The notes under the pieces were generated by a model. That model was not told the DNA's origin. It saw nothing but the letters and a program-made list of their open reading frames with translations, and did not search any database. The position numbers and the translations under genes were made by a program. From Desulfovibrionaceae bacterium (GTDB taxonomy: Bacteria; Desulfobacterota; Desulfovibrionia; Desulfovibrionales; Desulfovibrionaceae), in NCBI GenBank assembly GCA_028689675.1, contig JAQVCS010000014.1:1-64000 (forward strand): a stretch of DNA of 64,000 nt, written 5' to 3'. This document shows, in pieces, positions 30,581 to 37,599 of this stretch (positions are counted from its first letter, which is position 1; each line of letters opens with the position of its first letter).

Positions 30581-31993
30581 TTATAGCTGCAAGGCTGCCT
30601 CATAGATACCTTCGGCAAGGGTGGGGTGGGCATGTATTGTATTGCAAACATCCTGCGCTGTGGCCTTCATGCTGAGGGCAAGAGCCATTTCGGCAATCAA
30701 ATCAGTAGCGTGTGCGCCAGCAATATGCGCCCCCAGCAGCCTGCCCGTGCCCTCTTCTGCTACCAGCTTTATCATGCCTGCCAGCTCATTCATGGCATGC
30801 GCCTTGCCCAGCTCGCGCATTTGCACTGTAGCTGTACGCACGGCATAGCCCTGCTCTTGTGCCTGCGCTTCGCTCAAGCCCACACAACCCACTTCGGGCG
30901 CAGTAAAAATGCCAGAAGGCACGACGCTGTAGTCCATAGCTTTTGCCCTGCCCTGCATATTTTCAAGGGCGCACAATGCCTCCATGGCCGCCACATGGGC
31001 AAGCATGGTGTGCTGGGGGCCAAGCACATCGCCTACAGCATAAATATGAGGTACAGAAGTTTGCATATGGTCATCCACACAGACCCAGCCGCGGGCATCG
31101 GTAGCTACGCCAGCCTCGGCAAGCCCCAAGCCTTCTGTATTGGCTGCGCGGCCAATAGAAACCAGCACCATATCAGCCTGCACAGGCACTATTTTTTGCT
31201 GTGCTGGTGTGGGCTGCGCTATAAAGGGGGAAGGGGCAAGCTTTGCCTGCACCACACCATCCACCACCTGAATATCTGTCAGGGTGCGCCCCAGCTCACA
31301 TTGAATACGGCGCTTCTTCATTTCACGCTGAATAAGGCTGCTTATGCTGGCATCCACAGCAGGAATGCCCAACACGCGGTTCATACCCTCTACCACCGTG
31401 ACCTGCGCGCCAAAGGCCTGATAAATAAAGGCCATTTCACAGCCAATAACCCCGCCGCCCACAATAATAAGGCGCGCTGGTACATGGTCGAGTGCCAGCA
31501 TGGCATCACTGTCCAGCACATACTTCTGGTCAACAGGCAAGGAAGGAATTGCTAAAATGCGCGAGCCTGTAGCAAGCAGTACCCTGTCCCCCTGCACCTG
31601 TTCTTTTGTGCCATCGGGTAATGTCACCTCCACCAAACCAGCATGAAGCACCCTGCCGCGCCCGCGCACCAAATGCACAGAAAGCGCAGCACAGGTTTTT
31701 TCTAAACCCTGCCGTAAAATCTGAATAACATTTTCTTTGCGTGCTAACACAGCAGCGGCATTCACCGTGGCAGTGCCCGCGCTTTCAATGCCAAAGCTGG
31801 CAAGCCTGTGCGCCATTTCCAAAGCATCGGCAGAAGCGCGCAGCGTTTTTGTAGGAATACAGCCATAATTCAGGCACGTCCCCCCCAAATGCGCACTTTC
31901 CACCAAGGTTACCTCAAGCCCTGCCTTGGCCGCGGCAAAGGCCGCCGTATAGCCACCAGGGCCGCCACCAATAACTGTAAGACGTACTGCCAT
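30581..31993 (-). CDS. lpdA: Dihydrolipoyl dehydrogenase
   Basis: This 470-residue FAD flavoprotein reoxidises dihydrolipoyl groups of 2-oxoacid dehydrogenases or the glycine cleavage system. It has the FAD motif GGGPGGYTAAFAAAKAG at the N-terminus and the redox-active disulfide motif GGTCLNYGCIPTK. The NAD motif is VGGGVIGCEMAFIYQAFGA, and the C-terminal active-site histidine lies in IHAHPTLAEGIYEA. All are intact. No E1/E2 or gcv genes are nearby, so the partner complex is unknown. Confidence 0.93.
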   Translation of the reverse strand: MAVRLTVIGGGPGGYTAAFAAAKAGLEVTLVESAHLGGTCLNYGCIPTKTLRASADALEMAHRLASFGIESAGTATVNAAAVLARKENVIQILRQGLEKTCAALSVHLVRGRGRVLHAGLVEVTLPDGTKEQVQGDRVLLATGSRILAIPSLPVDQKYVLDSDAMLALDHVPARLIIVGGGVIGCEMAFIYQAFGAQVTVVEGMNRVLGIPAVDASISSLIQREMKKRRIQCELGRTLTDIQVVDGVVQAKLAPSPFIAQPTPAQQKIVPVQADMVLVSIGRAANTEGLGLAEAGVATDARGWVCVDDHMQTSVPHIYAVGDVLGPQHTMLAHVAAMEALCALENMQGRAKAMDYSVVPSGIFTAPEVGCVGLSEAQAQEQGYAVRTATVQMRELGKAHAMNELAGMIKLVAEEGTGRLLGAHIAGAHATDLIAEMALALSMKATAQDVCNTIHAHPTLAEGIYEAALQL

Positions 31994-32235
31994 AGCTACC
32001 TCTTTTTCCTAATCTGTGCGCTGTGGGCACAGCGTTCTCTCTTTCCCCTATAGAGACAAGGGCAACAAGTCAAGACGCTGTGCAAAAAGCCTTTATACAG
32101 AGCAAAGAAAGCCTTGCCACGCCCTGCTATCAATTCTATATTTTCTTACAGCCTCACAGCGCATTGTAAAGCAAATGCGGCGCATCAGTCAGCAGGGCTT
32201 TCTTCTTTACTTTTAACCACGACATCGGGGAGACT

Positions 32236-32664
32236 ATGAGTGACATTTTGCTTTGGCTGCATCCACTTATGCAAATTTTTGCAGCTTTGTTAGGCATTTG
32301 GGCAATGTATCAGGGCATACAGCGCATTCGTATGCAAATGGGCGTCAAATTGATTTTTCCATGGAAACAGCATGTCAAGCTGGGGACATATGCCTTGGCG
32401 CTATGGATTTTAGGCGCATTGGGTTTTTATGTAACGCATGACCTTTTTGGCGAAACACATATTACAGGGACACATGCTTTTTTAGCATGGCCTGTTATAG
32501 GGCTTTCTCTTTTTGGCCTGATTACGGGCTTTATTATGGACAGGCATAAAAAAAAGCGTCATGCCCTGCCCTTGGTGCACGGCATTGCCAATATTGTGCT
32601 CATCATTCTTGTGGGGGTGCTTTGCTACACTGGCGTGGAACTGTGGGATACTTTTGGCGCATAA
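32236..32664 (+). CDS. Small four-helix membrane protein (DUF4079-like)
   Basis: The 142-residue protein has four hydrophobic segments (about 5-22, 50-70, 82-100, 115-135). Histidines near the membrane faces (LHPLMQ, KQHVKLG, GTHAFLAWP, LVHGIANI) have the look of a b-type heme-binding four-helix bundle. I relate it to the DUF4079/cytochrome b561-like group by layout only. It starts after GGGGAG and has its own upstream region. The function may be electron transfer in the membrane. Confidence 0.6.
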   Translation: MSDILLWLHPLMQIFAALLGIWAMYQGIQRIRMQMGVKLIFPWKQHVKLGTYALALWILGALGFYVTHDLFGETHITGTHAFLAWPVIGLSLFGLITGFIMDRHKKKRHALPLVHGIANIVLIILVGVLCYTGVELWDTFGA

Positions 32665-32680
32665 GCCCAGCAAAAGAACA

Positions 32681-32704
32681 GGCGCATGGTTTTGCCCATG
32701 CGCC
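32681..32704. terminator. Hairpin between the convergent membrane protein and aroE genes
   Basis: The 9-bp stem GGCGCATGG/CCATGCGCC has a 6-base loop and lies 16 bp after the stop codon of the + strand gene. Confidence 0.55.
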
Positions 32705-32737
32705 GTATAAATACTGCACCTTCAGGCCAGCAAAGCG

Positions 32738-33568
32738 CTAAAGCTGCAAAGCCTCCAGCACAGCCTTTTGTGCCGCTTCTGGCAGGGCTGCTGCCCCTGT
32801 CCACAGCTGGCATTGCCGCGCTGCCTGCCCCAAAAACATGGCAAGGCCGCCTATGCACTGCCAGCCTGCCTGTTTTGCCTCGCGCAAAAAACGTGTTTCT
32901 TGCGGGGTGTACACAATGTCATACGCTATGCCCTGCCTGCCTGCAAAAGCCTGCTGCGGGTAGGCCGTGCCCTCTTCATTCTTGCCCTGCATGCCTGCTG
33001 GCGTGGTATTCACAACCAGCAAAGCAGGTACATCGGCACGTTCATGCCATGGCACGGGGGCAAGCCCAAATTCTTCGCAAAAGCATACTGTCTTTTCCTG
33101 CTGGCGGGCACTCACAAAAATCTGCTGCAAGCCCAATTCCTGCAAGGCGGTCACCACAGCCCGCGCTGCCCCCCCTGCCCCCAGCACCAGCGCAGGCAGC
33201 TGTGGCGGCAAAGCATAGGGCAATAAGGGGCTCATAAAACCAATAACATCGGTGTTTTCCCCACACAAATGCTCACCTTGCCAATACAGCGTGTTGCATG
33301 CCCCCACGCGGCGCACCAAGGGGCTTATTTCATCCAAAAAGGGAACAACAGCCACCTTATGCGGCAGGGTCACACAACACCCGCGCACAGGCAGCAGGCG
33401 CACTGCCCGCATAAAGTCACCCACGGCCTCGGGCGGCAGAGCCCAACGAAACATCAGGGCTGGGCGCTTCATGGCCTGAAAGGCCGTGTTGTGCAACAAG
33501 GGGCTGAGGGAATGCCCTAGGGGGTAGCCTATAATACCATATAACTCTTCAGCAAATTGATATGCCAT
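32738..33568 (-). CDS. aroE: Shikimate dehydrogenase
   Basis: It reduces 3-dehydroshikimate to shikimate with NADPH. The 276-residue protein has the substrate-binding start YPLGHSLSPLLHNTAFQ, the catalytic lysine in VTLPHKVAVVPFLD, the nucleotide motif GAGGAARAV and a normal C-terminal QAARQCQLW. A shikimate kinase gene lies 1.7 kb away on the other strand, with a diguanylate cyclase gene between, so the shikimate genes are close but not in one operon. Confidence 0.94.
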   Translation of the reverse strand: MAYQFAEELYGIIGYPLGHSLSPLLHNTAFQAMKRPALMFRWALPPEAVGDFMRAVRLLPVRGCCVTLPHKVAVVPFLDEISPLVRRVGACNTLYWQGEHLCGENTDVIGFMSPLLPYALPPQLPALVLGAGGAARAVVTALQELGLQQIFVSARQQEKTVCFCEEFGLAPVPWHERADVPALLVVNTTPAGMQGKNEEGTAYPQQAFAGRQGIAYDIVYTPQETRFLREAKQAGWQCIGGLAMFLGQAARQCQLWTGAAALPEAAQKAVLEALQL

Positions 33569-33643
33569 ACTTTTCTCTTGTGCTTGCAGTTCACTAATAT
33601 GCTTTGGGGGGAAATACCCACAGGCGGCCTGCAGACAAAGTGC

Positions 33644-35041
33644 TTAGGCAACAGAAGCAGGCGGCTGCCACAGCATCACCCTATTGCGCCCTGCTTTTTT
33701 TGCCTGATACAGTGCAGTATCTGCTTTTTTGAGCAACACATCTATATCTATTGCTAGGGCTTCCTGCTTGCTGACGTCATAAAAACACAGGCCAATACTG
33801 ACAGTTACAGATAAGGAATACTTGCCATAGGCAATGCGCAATGCTTCACATCGTTTCCGCACTGCATCACAAAGCAAAACAGCCTCCTCACAATCGGTAT
33901 TTTCAAAACAGAGAATAAATTCTTCCCCCCCAAAGCGGGCAAGAATAGTATCTCGTCGTAAACATTGTGATAACGTCTGGGCAAGCGTGCGCAATACCGT
34001 GTCGCCAGCATCGTGACCATAGGTATCATTGATATCTTTAAAGTGGTCAATATCAAACATGGCAAAGGCAAGCGTGCCGCCCTGTTCCCGCAAGATTTGC
34101 AGGCGCCCTTCCATAAGGCTGATTAATTTCCTTCTATTCCACAGCCCTGTCAAATCATCACAATATGAAAGTCTTTCCAATCTTTCTGTATATTCTTTAA
34201 TATTTTTTTCCAATATATTAAGAATTTTTCCTAGCTGACTTATTTCATCAGTATTTCTACAATCAATAGTACAGGTGAATTTTTCATTATCTATTTTTTT
34301 TGCAAAATCCATAGTCAACATAAGCGGTTTACTTATTCTTTTGATAGCATACCATGATGAATATAAGACTGATATAAAAATAATTGCAATAAATATAGAC
34401 ACATAAAAAACTGCATTTCTGAAATGATTATTTGCAGCAGCAACATCAGCATTGGTGCGAACAAGTATTTTTTTTGAAAACATTTGTGCTACATTTAAAA
34501 TTTCTGCTTTATTCCACTGATACGTTGGTGAAAAAACTATAGTACGGGCATTTTCATAGTCTGGGTCTTTGTATATAGTATATTTTCCCTGTTCATCCTG
34601 AAAAATCCCTTGTACCATGTTTATCGCTTTTATTTCGTCTTCCGCTAACATATCAGATAATCGTTCAGAAAGGCCAAATGTTTCCAGCTCATCTGGTAGT
34701 ACGCCATATTGTTGCAGCAAGGCCAGCAAGCTTATTTTTTCACCCCCTGCCACTTCGGCATTGTCTGGTCGTGCTTTCTTGCCCGTCCGAACCAGCAGGA
34801 TGTCAAAATACTGTTTTTTATAAGAATCTTCACCAGTTACCACATATTCTCTGGCGAAATTTGTTAAATTTCGTGAGCCTTCTTGAAATTCAACACAAAT
34901 TTCCAGTAATATCCTTTGATTATTCTTGAACACCTCCAACATTGAAAACTGTTTCCACATGTATAATACGGTAGTTGCCGTGCATATGAGCATAATAATA
35001 ACAATATAACTATAAATATTGAGCGTTTTTTGTATACTCAT
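33644..35041 (-). CDS. Membrane diguanylate cyclase (GGEEF)
   Basis: The 465-residue protein makes cyclic di-GMP. An N-terminal membrane span (YSYIVIIMLICTATTVLYMW), a periplasmic sensor region (about 35-200) and a second span (AVFYVSIFIAIIFISVLYSSWYAI) are followed by a HAMP-like linker and a complete GGEEF domain. That domain has DDLTGLWNRRK, FDIDHFKDINDTYGHDAGD and ARFGGEEF. The allosteric I-site RxxD does not stand out before GGEEF (RRDTILARFGGEEF is the local sequence). No EAL domain is present. It is transcribed alone. Confidence 0.92.
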   Translation of the reverse strand: MSIQKTLNIYSYIVIIMLICTATTVLYMWKQFSMLEVFKNNQRILLEICVEFQEGSRNLTNFAREYVVTGEDSYKKQYFDILLVRTGKKARPDNAEVAGGEKISLLALLQQYGVLPDELETFGLSERLSDMLAEDEIKAINMVQGIFQDEQGKYTIYKDPDYENARTIVFSPTYQWNKAEILNVAQMFSKKILVRTNADVAAANNHFRNAVFYVSIFIAIIFISVLYSSWYAIKRISKPLMLTMDFAKKIDNEKFTCTIDCRNTDEISQLGKILNILEKNIKEYTERLERLSYCDDLTGLWNRRKLISLMEGRLQILREQGGTLAFAMFDIDHFKDINDTYGHDAGDTVLRTLAQTLSQCLRRDTILARFGGEEFILCFENTDCEEAVLLCDAVRKRCEALRIAYGKYSLSVTVSIGLCFYDVSKQEALAIDIDVLLKKADTALYQAKKAGRNRVMLWQPPASVA

Positions 35042-35300
35042 GCGGCACCAATCAATTAAAATGTTTTCTATATTAATTCTTCTTGAATGAGTATGCAGAG
35101 CTCACTTAAAAATGGCAAGATTTTTTTTCGCTGTGAATCTGGCACTGCATACCACAAAAGCTTCATGCAGTGCCATTGCAGAAGCAGCGCACCTTCTCTT
35201 TGTAGTATGCGATGACCTTAACCCGCGCAGCACGGAAGAGTTGACAGGAAGAAGAAACTGTGTTTTGCACAAGCAGCTGCACAGCAAAAAAGGAAATCTC

Positions 35301-35843
35301 ATGCAAAAAGCCCAAAGCCCCGTTTTTCTTATTGGCTCTCGTGCCTGCGGCAAAAGCACCGCAGGGCGGGCGCTGGCACGGCTTTTGCGGCGTCAATTTG
35401 TGGATACAGACCTGCTGGTGCAGCAAGAGGTTGGGTGCAGTATTCAAGAAATGGTACAAGAGCATGGCTGGGAATATTTTAGAGATGCCGAAAGCAGGGC
35501 TTTGCAGCAGGCCACAGCCCCCAATACCATTATTGCCACAGGCGGCGGCATGGTGCTGCGTGAAGCAAACCGCCTTTTTATGCAGCAGCACGGCATAGTA
35601 TTTTATCTTGTTGTGCCCATAGCTATTTTATCTGCCCGCTTAGCTACCCGCCCCCACGACCCCATGCGCCCCCCCCTCACAGCAAAAAGTGCCGAAGAAG
35701 AAGTGCGCACTGTGCTGCAAGAAAGGCAGCCCCTCTACCTTGCCTGTGCCCGCCATAGTGTGGATGCCACCCTGCCCCTGCCTGCCCTAACAGGGCTTAT
35801 GGCCAGTGCAATAGGAGCACATGGCAAAAAATTACGACCTTAA
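35301..35843 (+). CDS. aroK: Shikimate kinase
   Basis: It phosphorylates shikimate at the 3-OH with ATP. I place the start at ATG 35301 (AAGGA 7-11 bases upstream); a longer frame from 35112 is not supported by a ribosome site. The 180-residue protein has Walker A IGSRACGKST (usually G-x-GKS/T), the shikimate-binding VDTDLLV and FRDAESRAL, GGGMVLR, and the lid RLATRPHDPMRPP. The length is typical. Confidence 0.92.
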   Translation: MQKAQSPVFLIGSRACGKSTAGRALARLLRRQFVDTDLLVQQEVGCSIQEMVQEHGWEYFRDAESRALQQATAPNTIIATGGGMVLREANRLFMQQHGIVFYLVVPIAILSARLATRPHDPMRPPLTAKSAEEEVRTVLQERQPLYLACARHSVDATLPLPALTGLMASAIGAHGKKLRP

Positions 35844-35867
35844 CCCTTTTTGCCCCGTGGTCTTTTA

Positions 35868-35896
35868 TTGACAGGCTTAAGAGAAAAGCTTACTAC
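35868..35896 (+). promoter_or_regulatory. Promoter of the small secreted protein gene
   Basis: TTGACA (35868-35873) and TACTAC (35891-35896) are separated by 17 bases, about 80 bp before the start codon. Confidence 0.6.
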
Positions 35897-35905
35897 TTTC
35901 ACAGA

Positions 35906-35937
35906 AGTAAAACATGGTATTGTTGCTATGTTTTACT
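35906..35937 (+). repeat. Perfect inverted repeat in the 5' leader of the small secreted protein
   Basis: Arms AGTAAAACAT (35906-35915) and ATGTTTTACT (35928-35937) are perfect 10-bp matches with a 12-base loop. They start right after the predicted promoter, so they are either the 5' hairpin of the mRNA or an operator. Confidence 0.6.
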
Positions 35938-35977
35938 AAAGTATCCAGCTAGGTTGATGAAAATTGAGAGGATTCTT

Positions 35978-36316
35978 ATGAAATTATTTCGTGTTCTTCT
36001 GGTAACGGCGCTGCTTGTTTTGGGTTCTATCTCTGCTGCTTTGGCACAAGATGTTGTTGTTGCTAACGGCACAGGCTTTACTATTCATCAATTAGCTCTG
36101 GCCGATAGCAGTGCTCAGGGCGATGCAGAAGACCTGCTGGGCAATGGCACCTTGGCTGCTGGCGCTGCTATCACCATTTCCATTTCGGGCGGCTCAAAGG
36201 GCTGGGAATTGATTGCTGTTGATGGTGAAGGCAATCAAGTGAACTGGCAGAATTTGGATCTGACTGGCGTACGTCAAATTGTACTTCATGCCAACGGCAC
36301 CGCCGACTTGCAATAA
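35978..36316 (+). CDS. Small secreted protein of unknown function
   Basis: Starting from ATG 35978 (GAGAGGA upstream), the 112-residue product has a clear Sec signal peptide: KLFRVLLVTALLVLGSISAALAQ, cleaved probably after ALA. The mature part is about 88 residues, rich in Gly, Ala, Asn and beta-formers (VVVANGTGFTIHQLALADSS, KGWELIAVDGEGNQVNWQNLDLTGVRQIVLH), and has no Cys. This reads like a small beta-sandwich. I do not recognise a family. It has its own promoter, leader hairpin and terminator, suggesting strong, separately controlled expression. Confidence 0.75.
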   Translation: MKLFRVLLVTALLVLGSISAALAQDVVVANGTGFTIHQLALADSSAQGDAEDLLGNGTLAAGAAITISISGGSKGWELIAVDGEGNQVNWQNLDLTGVRQIVLHANGTADLQ

Positions 36317-36338
36317 ATTTTTTTCAGTTGTTCTTTCT

Positions 36339-36362
36339 AAGCCCCGCAAGGGGCTTTTTTTA
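36339..36362 (+). terminator. Rho-independent terminator after the small secreted protein
   Basis: The stem AAGCCCC/GGGGCTT with loop GCAA is followed by a T-run. Confidence 0.85.
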
Positions 36363-36474
36363 TTGCCTGATTTTTATTACAGCAACATGCCCTTTTTTTG
36401 CCTTTTCTTTATTCTGTGCTATATTGAAAGTAAGGGTTCTTCTTAGAGTGTCACCACTACCAAAGGGAGGCTGT

Positions 36475-36795
36475 ATGCATATTGAAAAACAAGTACACAA
36501 TTCCCAACTTCTCCTTATTCTTTCTGGCACACTTGACCAAAAGTCTGTAGCTATGCTGGCACAGGTTGTGCACGAGGGCATAAGCCACACCAACAAAGTC
36601 ATTTTGGACTTTGGCAATATTGCGGCCATCAGCCCACGCGCAACGCAGGGTTTGCTGAGCCTGAGCACAGAATGCCGCCAGCGCGATCTGCAACTTGTGC
36701 TGTGTAAGCTGCAAAGCAGTGTTGCCGAAGACCTGCGCCCTTCTGGACTGCTTTCTTTACTGCCAGTATATTGCACACGGGGTGAAGCTTTATAG
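36475..36795 (+). CDS. STAS-domain protein
   Basis: The start is ATG 36475, behind AAAGGGAGG. The 106-residue protein is a single STAS (anti-anti-sigma type) domain: QLLLILSGTLDQKSVAMLAQVV, VILDFGNIAAISPRATQGLLSLSTECRQRDLQLVLCKL. In SpoIIAA-like proteins a serine follows the I-D pair (IDSSG). Here the loop reads ISPRATQG, so a phospho-site is not obvious. No anti-sigma kinase gene is adjacent. It could act in lipid transport or signalling instead. Confidence 0.8.
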   Translation: MHIEKQVHNSQLLLILSGTLDQKSVAMLAQVVHEGISHTNKVILDFGNIAAISPRATQGLLSLSTECRQRDLQLVLCKLQSSVAEDLRPSGLLSLLPVYCTRGEAL

Positions 36796-36957
36796 CTGGC
36801 ATTGAAAATAGCACATATTTTCAATGCTGCTCTCAATAGTACACACAAACACATATGTTTTTTGCATAAGAACCAGCTCAACAGTTGACGCTTGTCAATA
36901 AAAACGGTATCCGCCTTTCTCAAGACTATCTTTACAACGTTTTATTGAGGAAAGAGC

Positions 36958-37200
36958 ATGGCCGCTGATTTTAAAAAATTTGAAGATGATGATGAAGATT
37001 TGCTTGCTGAAGACGCGTTAGAGGACGAAGACGAGGAAGAAGAGGACGAGGAAGAAGAACACGCAATGCGTCATTCCCGTCTTACTGACGTGGCAGAATG
37101 GGAAAATGATTTCAGCTACGGCACGGACGATTTGGACGATGTGCGCAGCAGCATAGAATCGTCCACGGGCTATTCACGCAGTTATCTTGATGAAGAATAG
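36958..37200 (+). CDS. Highly acidic small protein
   Basis: The 80-residue product begins MAADFKKFEDDDEDLLAED and continues with an almost pure Asp/Glu run to about residue 37. A less biased C-terminal half follows (MRHSRLTDVAEWENDFSYGTDDLDDVRSSIESSTGYSRSYLDEE). GAGGAAAG lies just before the ATG. No domain can be named; a DNA-mimic or chaperone-like role is possible. A TTGACG-17-TATCCG promoter-like pair is at 36885-36913. The polar tail with SRSYL looks conserved rather than random. Confidence 0.65.
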   Translation: MAADFKKFEDDDEDLLAEDALEDEDEEEEDEEEEHAMRHSRLTDVAEWENDFSYGTDDLDDVRSSIESSTGYSRSYLDEE

Positions 37201-37599
37201 CAAAGGCAAGGCACACACAGCTTGCCCTTGCCGCCCGCGGCGCAGCAGCCCCATAGTGTTCACGCAGTATGGGGCTGTTCCCTATTATGGGGCATGCACA
37301 AGGCGCTACACAGTACACAGAGCTGTTCCCCTAGCGCAGATTCCCCTTCAAAGCTCATATAATGGGGCAGTACATTCCCCTGTGAGCTTTGAGTGGCAAG
37401 TATTTCTTACGAAAGCTTGTAAGCATGTTCAAAGGTAAAATGCTCTAGAGGGTGTGAACACTACAGGAATTTTATTTGCTGACAAGCAAGGCAAGGCTTG
37501 TATGCAGGCAGTGCACTTTTATAGTACCCGACCAAAATAAAAGTGGAAGCCTAACACCGCCAGCGGGCAAAAAAACAGAGTATTCACCCCTCCCACACC
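37201..37599. other. Non-coding region with hairpins and a MITE-like repeat
   Basis: The stretch between the acidic protein and pbpC has no convincing gene. It holds a hairpin CAGCCCCAT/ATGGGGCTG (37246-37277), a second hairpin with arms AAAGCTCA/TGAGCTTT plus GGGG/CCCC (37350-37390), and the degenerate repeat copy at 37449-37591. Confidence 0.6.
37449..37591. repeat. MITE-like repeat, degenerate copy
   Basis: Along most of its length this segment parallels 56436-56583: the shared blocks CACTACAGGAATTTT, TGTATGCAGG-AGTG, and CCG-CAG-GGGCAAAA occur in the same order and spacing. The ends (AGGGTGTGAACACTAC and ATTCACCCCT) are decayed forms of the terminal repeats. It ends 9 bp from the pbpC stop codon. 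Confidence 0.7.
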
